From DATDAH01 sp963845425 (GTDB taxonomy: Bacteria; Actinomycetota; Acidimicrobiia; Acidimicrobiales; DATDAH01), in NCBI GenBank assembly GCA_963845425.1, contig CAWJSC010000002.1, positions 1 to 64,000 of the forward strand: a stretch of 64,000 nucleotides of DNA, in the 5' to 3' direction. Made by a program: the position numbers and the translations under genes. Below are positions 31,588 through 39,708 of this stretch, in pieces. The notes beneath the pieces were generated by a model. The model was not told where the DNA came from and ran no database searches. It saw only the letters and a program-made list of their open reading frames with translations. How positions within the stretch are numbered: the first letter of the stretch is position 1; every line of letters begins with the position of its first letter.

Positions 31588-32805
31588 TCAGTTGCGGGGA
31601 ACGTCGATCCAGGGCAGTTCCTTGTCCGTGCGGGGCTCGCCGGGCAGGCCGAGGATGCGCTCACCGAGGATGTTGCGCATGATCTCGGACGTGCCGCCCT
31701 CGATGGAGTTGGCCCGGGAACGCAGGAACATCTTGCGGGACGACCCCGGCGGGCCCTCCAGACCGATGATCTCCGAACGCCGCATGGTGTAGTCGAAGTC
31801 CACGAGCGCGGCCGGCCCGAGCAGGTCGAGGCACAACTCGTAGATGGCCTTGTTGATCTCGGCGAAGCGCAGCTTGAGCACCGAGCCCTCAGGGCCGGGG
31901 TTGCCCGACTTCGCCGTGGCGGAGGCCCGCAGGGTCGTCATCCGCAGCGTCTCGGCGTCGATCCAGCGGCGCATGAGCCGGTCCCGCATGACCGGGTCCT
32001 TGTCGGTGCGCTCGTTCCAGATGCGCACGGCCTCGGCGATGGGCCCCGACCCCCGCGGCCGGGTCCCGCCCCCACCGCCGATGCTGGTGCGCTCGTTCAT
32101 CAGCGTGGTCATCGAGACCCGCCATCCGTCCCCGACGTCGCCGATGCGGTCGGCGTCGGGGATCCGGACCTCGGTCAGGTACACCTCGTTGAACTCCGCC
32201 TCACCGGTGATCTGGCGCAGCGGCCGGACCTCGACACCGGGCGCGTGCATGTCGACCGCGAAGTAGGTGAGGCCCTTGTGCTTGGGCACGTCCGGATCGG
32301 TGCGGGCGACCAGCATGCCCCGGTCCGCCAGGTGGGCCATCGTGTTCCAGACCTTCTGACCGGTGACGACCCACTCGTCGCCGTCCCGCACGGCCTTGGT
32401 GCCGAGGCCGGCGAGGTCGGAGCCCGCGCCCGGCTCGCTGAAGAGCTGGCACCAGACCTCCTCACCGGTGTACATCGGGCGCAGCAGCCGCGGCCGCAGC
32501 TCGTCGGTGCCGTGGGTGACGACCGTCGGACCGGCCAGGGCCAGCCCGAAGAACTGGGTCTCCTCGGGGGGCGACCCGCCGGCCTCCCGCAGGCGCCGCT
32601 CGACGACGGACTGCAGCCGGGGCCGCAATCCGAGGCCTCCGTACCCCTCCGGGAAGTGGACCCAGGCCAGCCCGGCGTCGTACCGGGCGCCCCGGTACTC
32701 CTGTGCGCTCATGGCGGCCGGGTCGGTCGCGGCGATGAACGCGTCGAGCGCGGCCTCGACGCGAGCGGTCTCGGCATCGACGGCGGTGTCGAGCGTGTCG
32801 GTCAT
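31588..32805 (-). CDS. Acyl-CoA dehydrogenase, third paralogue
   Basis: A 405-residue dehydrogenase from ATG 32805 (MTDTLDTAVDAETARVEAAL). Features are VHFPEGYGGLGLRPRLQSVV, the FAD signature WCQLFSEPGAGSDLAGLGTK, WVVTGQKVWNTMAHLADRGM, the catalytic-domain stretch MTTLMNERTSIGGGGG, and RANSIEGGTSEIMRNILGER with the flavin-binding Glu-Gly-Gly-Thr. It resembles FadE-type actinobacterial enzymes for large substrates. The frame is open 276 bp upstream of 32805, but that extension runs through palindrome C2 and an inverted repeat and is not coding. It is followed on the same strand by the NuoF-like gene, with a 149-bp gap. Confidence 0.93.
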   Translation of the reverse strand: MTDTLDTAVDAETARVEAALDAFIAATDPAAMSAQEYRGARYDAGLAWVHFPEGYGGLGLRPRLQSVVERRLREAGGSPPEETQFFGLALAGPTVVTHGTDELRPRLLRPMYTGEEVWCQLFSEPGAGSDLAGLGTKAVRDGDEWVVTGQKVWNTMAHLADRGMLVARTDPDVPKHKGLTYFAVDMHAPGVEVRPLRQITGEAEFNEVYLTEVRIPDADRIGDVGDGWRVSMTTLMNERTSIGGGGGTRPRGSGPIAEAVRIWNERTDKDPVMRDRLMRRWIDAETLRMTTLRASATAKSGNPGPEGSVLKLRFAEINKAIYELCLDLLGPAALVDFDYTMRRSEIIGLEGPPGSSRKMFLRSRANSIEGGTSEIMRNILGERILGLPGEPRTDKELPWIDVPRN

Positions 32806-33320
32806 GGCCCGGACACTACGACGCCCTCTGGCTGCAGTCCGATTCTCCGGGTGAGGCTCGTCGGGCTGGGGGAACCGATGCAACAACGGGGGCGCGCGGT
32901 CAGACCACCAGTAGTCGGGGGCACGCCGGTCCGTGAGCCCGGCGGGACCGACGCAACCACGGGTGCGTGGAGACAAGCAGCTCGCCGTCGGGGGCACGCC
33001 GGCCGTCGTTGACACCGGCACCACGATGGGTGGTTGCCTCGAGCCCATTGGAGGCAATATGGGGCGGCTTCCGCCCCTCATTGCCTCCGACGACCTCCGG
33101 ATGTGCCCGATTTCGGCGCCGAAGGACCTGGGTGACCACGGTCAGTGGTGAACGGGACCCGCCCTCCGTGCTCTGGAGGCGGTTGTGCCCCCGAGGATCC
33201 GCAGCCGCATCCCACCCCCCATCCCTGCCATCGGTTTCCCACTGCCCGACGAGCCGCACGCCCCGACGACCTCATGCCGTCCATCCCTGCATCGATTCTC
33301 CAGCTCGAGGGACGAGCCGG
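32806..33320. other. 515-bp intergenic block with inverted and direct repeats
   Basis: No gene is credible here. gaggctcgtcgggctggggg (to 32880) is the inverse of catcggtttcccactgcccg (from 33229), about 28 bases with a few mismatches and 348 bp between. A related direct copy starts at about 33283 (catccctgcatcgattctcc). gtcgggggcacgccgg occurs twice (32914-32929 and 32987-33002), and palindrome C2 is embedded at 33050-33088. The block separates two minus-strand genes. It could be a small non-autonomous mobile element or a cluster of REP-like hairpins. No transposase, coding remnant or target duplication was identified. Confidence 0.55.
33050..33088. repeat. Palindrome family C, copy 2
   Basis: ggaggcaatatggggcgg and ccgcccctcattgcctcc pair with two mismatches around a ctt loop. 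The outer sequence cccattggaggcaat and the closing attgcctccgacg match copy 1 at 18967. It lies inside the 515-bp intergenic block. Confidence 0.75.
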
Positions 33321-34343
33321 TCATACCGCTTGCAGCTCGGCGACGGCAGCGGCGAAGGGCTCGTCGTCGGCGGGTTCGCTGGGCGGGTGGAGGAGCACGC
33401 CGTCGGCGAGGTCGGCGTAGCGGTCGCCGAGGACCTTCGCCAGCTCGTCGTAGCGGCCGGCCGCGACCACGGTGTCCAGTACCTCGTCGGTGACCGTGGC
33501 CTCCAGGTCTTCCCACCGGCCCTCCTTGGTCATCGACCGCAGCTTGTCGCCCAAGTCCTCCCAGCCGTGGAGCTCGAGGGTGCGCCGGTAGGCGGGGGTG
33601 GAGAAGAGGAAGCCGAGCATGTAGCGACTGCGGGAGCGGGCCTCGGCCACCGCGGCGTCGTCCCGGCCGGTGGCCACCATGCCGCCGACGACGACCTGGA
33701 CCTCGGAGCGGTCCCGGCTCGTGTCCATCAGCCCCTGCTCGAGCGCGGGCAGGCACAGCTCGCCCAGGTAGCGGCGGTCGGAGTTGGTGGGGTGGGTCAC
33801 GTACCCGTCGCCCACCGCGCCGGCCAGGCGGCAGGCCCGCTTGTTCACGCCGCCGAGCCAGATGGGGGGCGGGCCCTCCGCGAGCGGGCCCGGGTTGAAC
33901 TCGGGCTGCAGCCGGGTCAAGCGGTAGTGCGGACCCTCGTGGCGCAACGGGCCACCCTCCTGGAAGGCGGTGAAGACAGCGCGGACGGCGGCCACGTAGT
34001 CGCCCATCCGCTCGACCGGATCAGCCCACTCGACCCCGAACCGACCGACGATGTTCGGCTTGATCTGGGTGCCGAGCCCGAGCTCGAAGCGGCCGGGGGC
34101 GAAACCGGCCAGCGACCACGTCGAATAGGCCACCTGCATCGGGCTGCGCACGAAGGCCAACGCCAGTGCGGGACGCACGACGAGCGTCGACGTGTGCTCC
34201 AGGGCCAGGGCACACGTGATGAAGGCGTCGTTGGTGGTCTCCGCCACGTGCAGGGCGTCGAACCCGAGGGCCTCCACCCGCTGGGCGTGGGCCCCGATGT
34301 CCGCCAACGGGGCGCGTGGATCCATCCCGGCGACAACTCGCAT
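33321..34343 (-). CDS. LLM-class F420-dependent oxidoreductase (TIGR03617-like)
   Basis: A 340-residue luciferase-like TIM-barrel protein starting MRVVAGMDPRAPLADIGAHA. It carries EALGFDALHVAETTNDAFIT, VRPALALAFVRSPMQVAYST, SLAGFAPGRFELGLGTQIKP and EGPPPIWLGGVNKRACRLAG, typical of F420-dependent oxidoreductases. The GLGTQIKPNIVGRFGVEWAD stretch is typical of the TIGR03617 branch, common in actinobacteria with many acyl-CoA and P450 genes. Likely cofactor F420; reaction unknown. ATG 34343 follows hairpin D on the coding strand, with the Rieske oxygenase gene upstream in the same orientation. Confidence 0.87.
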   Translation of the reverse strand: MRVVAGMDPRAPLADIGAHAQRVEALGFDALHVAETTNDAFITCALALEHTSTLVVRPALALAFVRSPMQVAYSTWSLAGFAPGRFELGLGTQIKPNIVGRFGVEWADPVERMGDYVAAVRAVFTAFQEGGPLRHEGPHYRLTRLQPEFNPGPLAEGPPPIWLGGVNKRACRLAGAVGDGYVTHPTNSDRRYLGELCLPALEQGLMDTSRDRSEVQVVVGGMVATGRDDAAVAEARSRSRYMLGFLFSTPAYRRTLELHGWEDLGDKLRSMTKEGRWEDLEATVTDEVLDTVVAAGRYDELAKVLGDRYADLADGVLLHPPSEPADDEPFAAAVAELQAV

Positions 34344-34367
34344 GAACGTGTTCTAGCGGCCGGGGAG

Positions 34368-34429
34368 ATCCGTTCTGGTACCAGCCGTGTCCACTGGGGG
34401 GCGCGCGTTGCTGGGACCAGAACGAGATC
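34368..34429. repeat. Long-armed hairpin D sharing outer arms with family B
   Basis: gatccgttctggtaccag (34368 on) and ctgggaccagaacgagatc (to 34429) pair with few mismatches around a 26-base GC-rich loop. The outer GTTCTGG/CCAGAAC is the same as in family B. It begins 24 bp upstream of one minus-strand start and ends 3 bp from the preceding gene's stop, so it probably terminates the Rieske transcript. Confidence 0.6.
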
Positions 34430-34431
34430 CG

Positions 34432-35754
34432 TCAGGCTTCGGCGCCGGGGAGCAGGCCCAGGGCGGCTTCGAGGTGGCGGTGGAGGTTGATGATGCGGCA
34501 CTCCTCCGCGGAGAGGCGGAGGTGGGTGAAGCCGGGCTGGTGCAGGCCCCGCTGGACCTTGGGCAGGTTCTCCACGTCCTGGTCGAAGATCAGGCCGAGG
34601 CTGACCGCTCCGGGCTCGATGTCCATCACCGCCGGCCGGGGGGTCGGCTCGTCGGCCGAGGGCACCCGGAAGGCGACGAAGAAGGTCAACACGCACTCGT
34701 CCGGCGTCGGCCCGGGCGTGGCCGTCATGGCGCTGACGGCATCGCTCAGGTAGATCACGGTGGCGTTGGGGAAGAGGTTGTACTGGTGCAGGTCGAGGAC
34801 CTGCTCGGTGTCGAACGCGCGGAGGTCCAGGCCCTTGCCCGCGGCCTCGTCGCGCACGGCCTGTTCGATGACGGACCGCATCGTGGAGCCTTCGGGCACC
34901 TCCGGGGCCGGGGCCTCGGGGTCGGTGACCCCCATGCGGGCGCCCTGCGTCTCGATGAAGCTGCGCCAGATCTCAGCGTCGGTGGCTCCGCCCCGCAGCC
35001 GGGGCGACGGGACGCCGTAAGGCTGGCTCAACTTCCCGTGGCGGTTCCAGAGGCGCTGGGGCGAGTTGACGTCGTCGGTGGACGCCAGCATCTCGCGGTG
35101 AATCCCCTGCACGTGGTAGGTCTCGCTGAAGGCCTCGATGCCGACCTTCCAGTTGCAGTCCAGCGCCACGCGCAGCACGGCCTGCATGCGGTACTCGTCG
35201 GGTCGGGCCCAGGCCACGTCGTCGGGCACGCCCTCGAGGTAGTCCGCCAGCGGCTCCGCGTCGGGGTCCAGGTTCACGAAGACCAGCTCGCCCCAGGTGT
35301 CGACCCGGACCGGGACCAGCGGCAGGTCCTCGTTGCGCAGCGGCCCGAACCCCCTGCGGGACGGGATCTCCCGGAGCTCGCCCCGGAGGTTCCAGGCCCA
35401 CCGGTGGTAGCCGCAGCGGATCTCGGAGCGGTCCTGGCCCTCGCCCGAGCAGAGCTCGTTGCCGCGGTGCAGGCAGACGTTCTGGAAGGCACGCAACTCG
35501 CCGTCGTCGCCCCGCACGATCAGGACCGAGATCGGCCCACAGCGGTACTCGCACCAGTCCCCCGGCGCGGCCACCTGGCCCCGGGCGGCGGCGATCTGCC
35601 ACGAGTGCGGCCAGAGGCGCTCGGCCTCGAGGTCGGCCCACGCCCGGGACGTGTAGCGGGACGCGGGAATGGTGGCGGTCCCCAGCGGGCCGGTCGCGAT
35701 GGTCGAGCCGACCGGCGCGTCGTTCGTGAGCTCGCGGTCCTGGGTGTCGGTCAC
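34432..35754 (-). CDS. Rieske non-heme iron oxygenase, alpha subunit
   Basis: A 440-residue ring-hydroxylating oxygenase alpha subunit starting MTDTQDRELTNDAPVGSTIA. The Rieske [2Fe-2S] ligands are Cys94, His96, Cys114 and His117 (NVCLHRGNEL, RCGYHRWAWNL). The mononuclear iron site shows ETYHVQGIH with His214 and His219, preceded by NWKVGIEAFSE with the bridging acidic region. A C-terminal acid near FDQDVENLPKVQ could be the third ligand. No beta subunit, ferredoxin or reductase is adjacent, so it is likely a homo-oligomeric alpha-only type using general electron carriers. Substrate unknown; terpenoid, aromatic acid or quaternary amine members exist. GTG 35754; the next gene upstream is the amidohydrolase, 24 bp away. 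Confidence 0.92.
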   Translation of the reverse strand: MTDTQDRELTNDAPVGSTIATGPLGTATIPASRYTSRAWADLEAERLWPHSWQIAAARGQVAAPGDWCEYRCGPISVLIVRGDDGELRAFQNVCLHRGNELCSGEGQDRSEIRCGYHRWAWNLRGELREIPSRRGFGPLRNEDLPLVPVRVDTWGELVFVNLDPDAEPLADYLEGVPDDVAWARPDEYRMQAVLRVALDCNWKVGIEAFSETYHVQGIHREMLASTDDVNSPQRLWNRHGKLSQPYGVPSPRLRGGATDAEIWRSFIETQGARMGVTDPEAPAPEVPEGSTMRSVIEQAVRDEAAGKGLDLRAFDTEQVLDLHQYNLFPNATVIYLSDAVSAMTATPGPTPDECVLTFFVAFRVPSADEPTPRPAVMDIEPGAVSLGLIFDQDVENLPKVQRGLHQPGFTHLRLSAEECRIINLHRHLEAALGLLPGAEA

Positions 35755-35778
35755 CGGACGGCAGCGTAGGGCGGTCCC

Positions 35779-36957
35779 TCAGACGGGCGGGCGGGTCAGC
35801 TCCCAGGTGTTGTCCCGCAGCACCCGGCGTTGGTCGGCGTCGGCCAGCTCCTTGACCTCGGCCACGTAGTCGAGCGGGCGGGGCATCCCCTCGATGTGGG
35901 GCCAGTCCGAGCCGAAGATGACCCGCGCCGGGCCCATCAGCCCGGTGACCTCGTAGGGATCGTCCTCCCAGAAGGGGTTGATCCAGACGTGGCGCCGGAA
36001 CGTCTCGGCGGGATCCTCGGGGAAGTATCCGGGGTACTTCTTGGCCGTCGAGGCCAGCTTCCGGAGCAGGTCGGGCAGGAACTCCGAGCCGTTCTCGACC
36101 GAGGCGATGCGCAGTCCGGGGTGGCGGTCGTAGAGCTTCTCCAGGCTGAGGGTCAGCAGGAAGTCCAGCGCCGCCCGCTCGATGGCGTACATGCGCACCG
36201 ACGGCGCCCAACCGCCGGAGAACTGGGCGGTGAACTTGTCGTCCGCGTAGCCCTGCGAGGAGTAGCCGGAGTCACCGGCGTGGATGACGGTGGTGATCCC
36301 GGACTCGGCCACCCGGGCCCAGAACGGGTCGAACATCGGATCGGCGGGCGACGTCGGCCCGTCGGCGGTGAACGCGGCGGCCGGGCGCATGACGATGACC
36401 CGGGCCCCGCCATCCAGCGCCCACTCCAGCTCCTCGACCGCCCACTCGGGGTCGGCCAGGGTCAGGTACGGAGCGGCGAAGATGCGGTCCTGGTAGGCGA
36501 AGCCCCAGTCCTCCTGAATCCAGCGGTTGAAGGACCGGAACGTGGTGGTGAGGGCGAACAGGTCGTCCTTGAGGAGCTCCTCGTAGAGAACACCGAGGGT
36601 CGGGAAGAGCCAGATCGCCTCCAGGCCGAACTCGTCCATCTTCCCCAGCCGGGCGTCACGGTCCCGGTACTCGGCACAGATGGGCTCCCGCTCCCGCAGG
36701 AACTCCAGCGGCGACTTCCCGTCCGGGTTCCCCCGGAAGTAGTCGTGCATGGCCCCGGCTTTGGCGATGGGGTCGAAGGTGGCGTTGGTGACGGCCCGGC
36801 TGACCTTGCCGCCCACCACGTGGTACTTCCTGCCGTCGATGTCGCACCACTGAACACAGCGCGGGCCGAGGGCCGGGTCCAGGTGGCGGGTGAAGGCGTC
36901 GAGCGCCTCGTAGTAGTGGTTGTCGCAGTCGAAGGCGTCGTAGTCGAGCTCGCTCAC
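35779..36957 (-). CDS. Amidohydrolase-2 family metal-dependent hydrolase
   Basis: A 392-residue TIM-barrel protein starting MSELDYDAFDCDNHYYEALD. Family marks are the first-strand D-x-N-H (DCDNHYYE), GGARVIVMRPAAAFTADGPT, TTVIHAGDSGYSSQGYADDK, LRIASVENGSEFLPDLLRKL and the C-terminal VIFGSDWPHIEGMPRPLDYV with the metal-binding Asp. Members include 2-amino-3-carboxymuconate-semialdehyde decarboxylase and o-pyrocatechuate decarboxylase relatives, so decarboxylation or C-C/C-N hydrolysis of a ring-cleavage product is possible. Its adjacency to the Rieske oxygenase (24 bp, same strand) suggests a joint pathway. GTG 36957, 25 bp downstream of the stop of the membrane glycosyltransferase-like gene. 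Confidence 0.9.
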   Translation of the reverse strand: MSELDYDAFDCDNHYYEALDAFTRHLDPALGPRCVQWCDIDGRKYHVVGGKVSRAVTNATFDPIAKAGAMHDYFRGNPDGKSPLEFLREREPICAEYRDRDARLGKMDEFGLEAIWLFPTLGVLYEELLKDDLFALTTTFRSFNRWIQEDWGFAYQDRIFAAPYLTLADPEWAVEELEWALDGGARVIVMRPAAAFTADGPTSPADPMFDPFWARVAESGITTVIHAGDSGYSSQGYADDKFTAQFSGGWAPSVRMYAIERAALDFLLTLSLEKLYDRHPGLRIASVENGSEFLPDLLRKLASTAKKYPGYFPEDPAETFRRHVWINPFWEDDPYEVTGLMGPARVIFGSDWPHIEGMPRPLDYVAEVKELADADQRRVLRDNTWELTRPPV

Positions 36958-36982
36958 GGCCTCGACAGTACCGGGGTCGCCC

Positions 36983-39061
36983 CTACGGCTCGTCCTCGAC
37001 GAGGCGCCACACGGTCAGGTCGACGGGGACGGGTCGGGCCTGGCGCGGACGGTTGGCCAGACCGTGCTCGAACTCGCTCAGCTCGGTGACGATGCGCCGC
37101 TCCTCCTCCAGCACCCCCGCGGCCCGGGGCGGGGGTTGGTCGCCGTCGGCGACGAGGTAGAGGGTCCGGTCGCCGAGGGCGTCCTGGAGGGCCTGCAGCG
37201 TGTTGGCCGACGGGTCGACAGGACCCGACAGGCCGGGCAGGCCCAGCCAGGTGAAGGGCGTGGCCGCGAAGTTCGGTCCCATGGTGCTGCCGCCCTCCCA
37301 GACGAAGACCACGTCCTCGCCGGCCGCCACGTCCTCGAGCTGCTCGATGACCCCCAGCGAGCCACCGAACTCCTCGTGGCCCCACAGGTCCGAGGACTGG
37401 CGCAGCATCCAGCCCGCCATCACCACGACCACCGCCGCGGTGCCGACCCGCACCAGGGTCTGACCTCGGCCCCGACGCTCCCAGAGCCAGGCCACCGCCA
37501 CCCCGACCAGCAGCAGGAGGGTGGGCACGACCATGGGGACGTAGCGGCGCCCCCACCACATGAGGTCAGGGGCGATGCGGGGCTCCCAGATGAGGACGGG
37601 CGCGATCACGAGGCCGGGCAGCACCAGCACCCAGCGGGCCGCCGACCACCGGGCCCGGACCCCCACGACCAGCGCGCCCACGGCGGCGACCAGCGCCATC
37701 GGCGTCACGAACAGGGCCAGGCGCATCAGGTTCAGCTCGTCGTACCCGCGGGACCGCTCCCCCCGCTTGTCGATGCGGTAGTTCTGGCCGAGCAGCTCCT
37801 CCCGGAACCAGGCCACGGCGAGGAACACGACGAAGAGCGCCACCAGGCCGTAGCCGACGAGCCGCCAGGCCCGCTCCCGGTCCACCGCGGCCAGCCGCCT
37901 CCTCCACCCGGCGAACAGCCCCGCGTCCGACGAGCCGGACGCCAGGGCGCGGGAACGCGCCCAGCGCGCCACCAGCGCGACGAGGACGAGCAGGACCGCT
38001 CCGGCCACGGCCTCCTCGAACGAGGGCAGGCCCTGCTGCAGCCGGGCGTAGCGCGAGCCCCGGCCGTAGGCCTGGTAGGTGCCGAGCAGGAGAAGCGGGG
38101 CCAACCCGGCGGCGAAGGCCCACGCCCGGCCGTCCAGCCGGTCGAACACCCACAGGCCGGCCAGCACGGCCGCGGCCAGGCCGACCACGACGATGCCTTC
38201 GGGCCGGGCGACGAAGCCCACCCCGACCAGTGCCCCGCCGAGAGCGGCGGCCACCCGCCAGCGGGTCGACAGGGCCAGCGCCACGGCCAACAGCGCGCCC
38301 GCGTAGACGAACAGGGACAGGGACTCGGCGGTCGGGAACTTGGCCTGCCAGACCATCAGCTGGTTGGCGGCCAGGAGCCCGGCGGTCACCGTGGCGGCCA
38401 GCAGGCCGAAGCCGCGCCGGGCGGCGAGGAAGAAGAGACCGACGGCGCCGACGGCGAACAGCGGCGTGAGGTTGAACAGCGCTCCGGTGCCACCCAGGTC
38501 GTGGGCGGTAGCGAGGGTGGAGGGCCACAGGTGGAAGAAGTCGGGGAGGATGTGGTCGGCGTCGTCGGGATCGGTCGGGAAGCTCCGGTAGGGCAGCTTG
38601 CGCCAGGCGACCTCGCCGGCGTCGGTGACGATCCGGGCGATGTCGTCGGTGACGACCAGCTCGGCGCCGGTCTCGGCCACGGGGTCGGTCAGGGTGGTGT
38701 CGCCCTGGCGGGCGATGGCGACGGCATGGTTGACGTAGACGCCCGGGTCCCGGTTCTTGGCGGCGAGCGGGAAGCCGGGGAAGAACTGCGACGCGGCCAA
38801 CACCAGGACGGCCCCGAGGGCGATGGCCGCAGGCCAGGACCAGGGCGCCGGCGACCAGGTGCGGCGCCGTGCCGCCACCACGACGGCCGCCGCGGTCAGC
38901 AGCCCGCCGCCGAGCAGGGCCACCCACCCCTCGTGGGCCCCGACGGTGGCCAGGACGAGCGAGAGCACGGCCACCGCGGCGCCGAGGGTGACCGCGACCA
39001 GCCCGCCCAGCTCGAGGGGCGTCGGCGCCTCGAGGGGCCCGTTGCGGTCCGCGACGGTCAT
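36983..39061 (-). CDS. Integral membrane GT-C-like glycosyltransferase (ArnT/PMT-like)
   Basis: About 692 residues from ATG 39061 (MTVADRNGPLEAPTPLELGG), with a dozen hydrophobic segments. The first loop after the leading helices has the acidic NRDPGVYVNHAVAIARQGDT, reminiscent of the catalytic acid loop of GT-C enzymes that use polyprenyl-phosphate sugars. Later motifs are FARPEG-like (VGFVARPEGIVVVGL), YQAYGRGSRYARLQQG and WWGRRYVPMVVPTLLLLVGV (arm typical of ArnT/AglB-like proteins). A soluble C-terminal domain (EDVVFVWEGGSTMGPNFAAT) faces outward. The start overlaps the upstream sulfotransferase stop (ATGA). It lies at one end of a glycan locus, so transfer of a lipid-linked sugar outside the membrane is the likely job; the donor is unknown. 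Confidence 0.8.
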   Translation of the reverse strand: MTVADRNGPLEAPTPLELGGLVAVTLGAAVAVLSLVLATVGAHEGWVALLGGGLLTAAAVVVAARRRTWSPAPWSWPAAIALGAVLVLAASQFFPGFPLAAKNRDPGVYVNHAVAIARQGDTTLTDPVAETGAELVVTDDIARIVTDAGEVAWRKLPYRSFPTDPDDADHILPDFFHLWPSTLATAHDLGGTGALFNLTPLFAVGAVGLFFLAARRGFGLLAATVTAGLLAANQLMVWQAKFPTAESLSLFVYAGALLAVALALSTRWRVAAALGGALVGVGFVARPEGIVVVGLAAAVLAGLWVFDRLDGRAWAFAAGLAPLLLLGTYQAYGRGSRYARLQQGLPSFEEAVAGAVLLVLVALVARWARSRALASGSSDAGLFAGWRRRLAAVDRERAWRLVGYGLVALFVVFLAVAWFREELLGQNYRIDKRGERSRGYDELNLMRLALFVTPMALVAAVGALVVGVRARWSAARWVLVLPGLVIAPVLIWEPRIAPDLMWWGRRYVPMVVPTLLLLVGVAVAWLWERRGRGQTLVRVGTAAVVVVMAGWMLRQSSDLWGHEEFGGSLGVIEQLEDVAAGEDVVFVWEGGSTMGPNFAATPFTWLGLPGLSGPVDPSANTLQALQDALGDRTLYLVADGDQPPPRAAGVLEEERRIVTELSEFEHGLANRPRQARPVPVDLTVWRLVEDEP

Positions 39062-39684
39062 CGGCCCAGGAGCCGGCGGGCCCGGTCCCGACTCCGGTTG
39101 ACCACCGAGGTCAGCGGGCCCGCGGCGTTGACCCGCGGGAAGGGGTCGTCGGGCACCGGTCGGCCCAGGAAGCCGCACAACTCGGGCCAGCCCTCGCCCT
39201 CGGTCAGGCGCAGCACGAGCAGGGCGCCGGGCCGGTCGGCGAAACGGGCCGTGACCTCGGCGTTGTGGCGCTCGTAGCGCTCCCGGTAGAGCCCTTCGTG
39301 GCCGACGGGGTCCCCGTTCCCCTCGCCGTAGATCCACTCCCGCATCGGGGTCGAGCGGCCACCGAAGTGGCCGACGACACTGGCCCACCACTCGTCGGTG
39401 GGGCGCACCGTGAGCACGAAGCGGCTGCCGGGGTGGGCCTCGTCCAGCCTCCGGTACAGCAGGGGCCAGGGGTTGTCCTGGACGGCGTCCACGCTCGCCA
39501 GGCGCCGCTTCGCCTCGGGCCAGGCCGTCTGGGCGATAGCGGGGTCCCGGACCCCGAACGGCCCGCCGACGCGGTAGCCGAGGTGCTCCAGGGCGCGGCC
39601 CAGCGACGAGGTCCCCGTCTTGTGGAAGCCGACACCGAAGAGCTTGGGCGTGTCCAGGAGGTCCGAAGCGTAGTGCTCCGCCAC
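39058..39684 (-). CDS. Sulfotransferase family protein (P-loop, PAPS-type)
   Basis: A 208-residue protein from GTG 39684 (MAEHYASDLLDTPKLFGVGF). GVGFHKTGTSSLGRAL is the 5'-phosphosulfate-binding loop of PAPS-dependent sulfotransferases. SRFVLTVRPTDEWWASVVGH is the 3'-phosphate-binding region. HEGLYRERYERHNAEVTARF and LRLTEGEGWPELCGFLG complete the usual order. It is short, like bacterial sulfotransferases of DUF6473/sulfotransferase-d kinds. Acceptor unknown, probably a sugar or lipid. Its stop overlaps the start of the membrane glycosyltransferase. It is divergent from the GT2 gene at 39709 by 24 bp. A longer frame upstream of 39684 is a shadow of that gene. Confidence 0.83.
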   Translation of the reverse strand: MAEHYASDLLDTPKLFGVGFHKTGTSSLGRALEHLGYRVGGPFGVRDPAIAQTAWPEAKRRLASVDAVQDNPWPLLYRRLDEAHPGSRFVLTVRPTDEWWASVVGHFGGRSTPMREWIYGEGNGDPVGHEGLYRERYERHNAEVTARFADRPGALLVLRLTEGEGWPELCGFLGRPVPDDPFPRVNAAGPLTSVVNRSRDRARRLLGR

Positions 39685-39708
39685 CGAGGGGTACCCTTCC
39701 TCGGCCCC

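Noticed and set aside
37064..39277. 737-codon plus-strand frame opposite the GT-C-like gene
   Set aside because: Gly/Arg/Pro/His/Glu-rich with no recognisable motif, while the minus strand encodes clear membrane helices.
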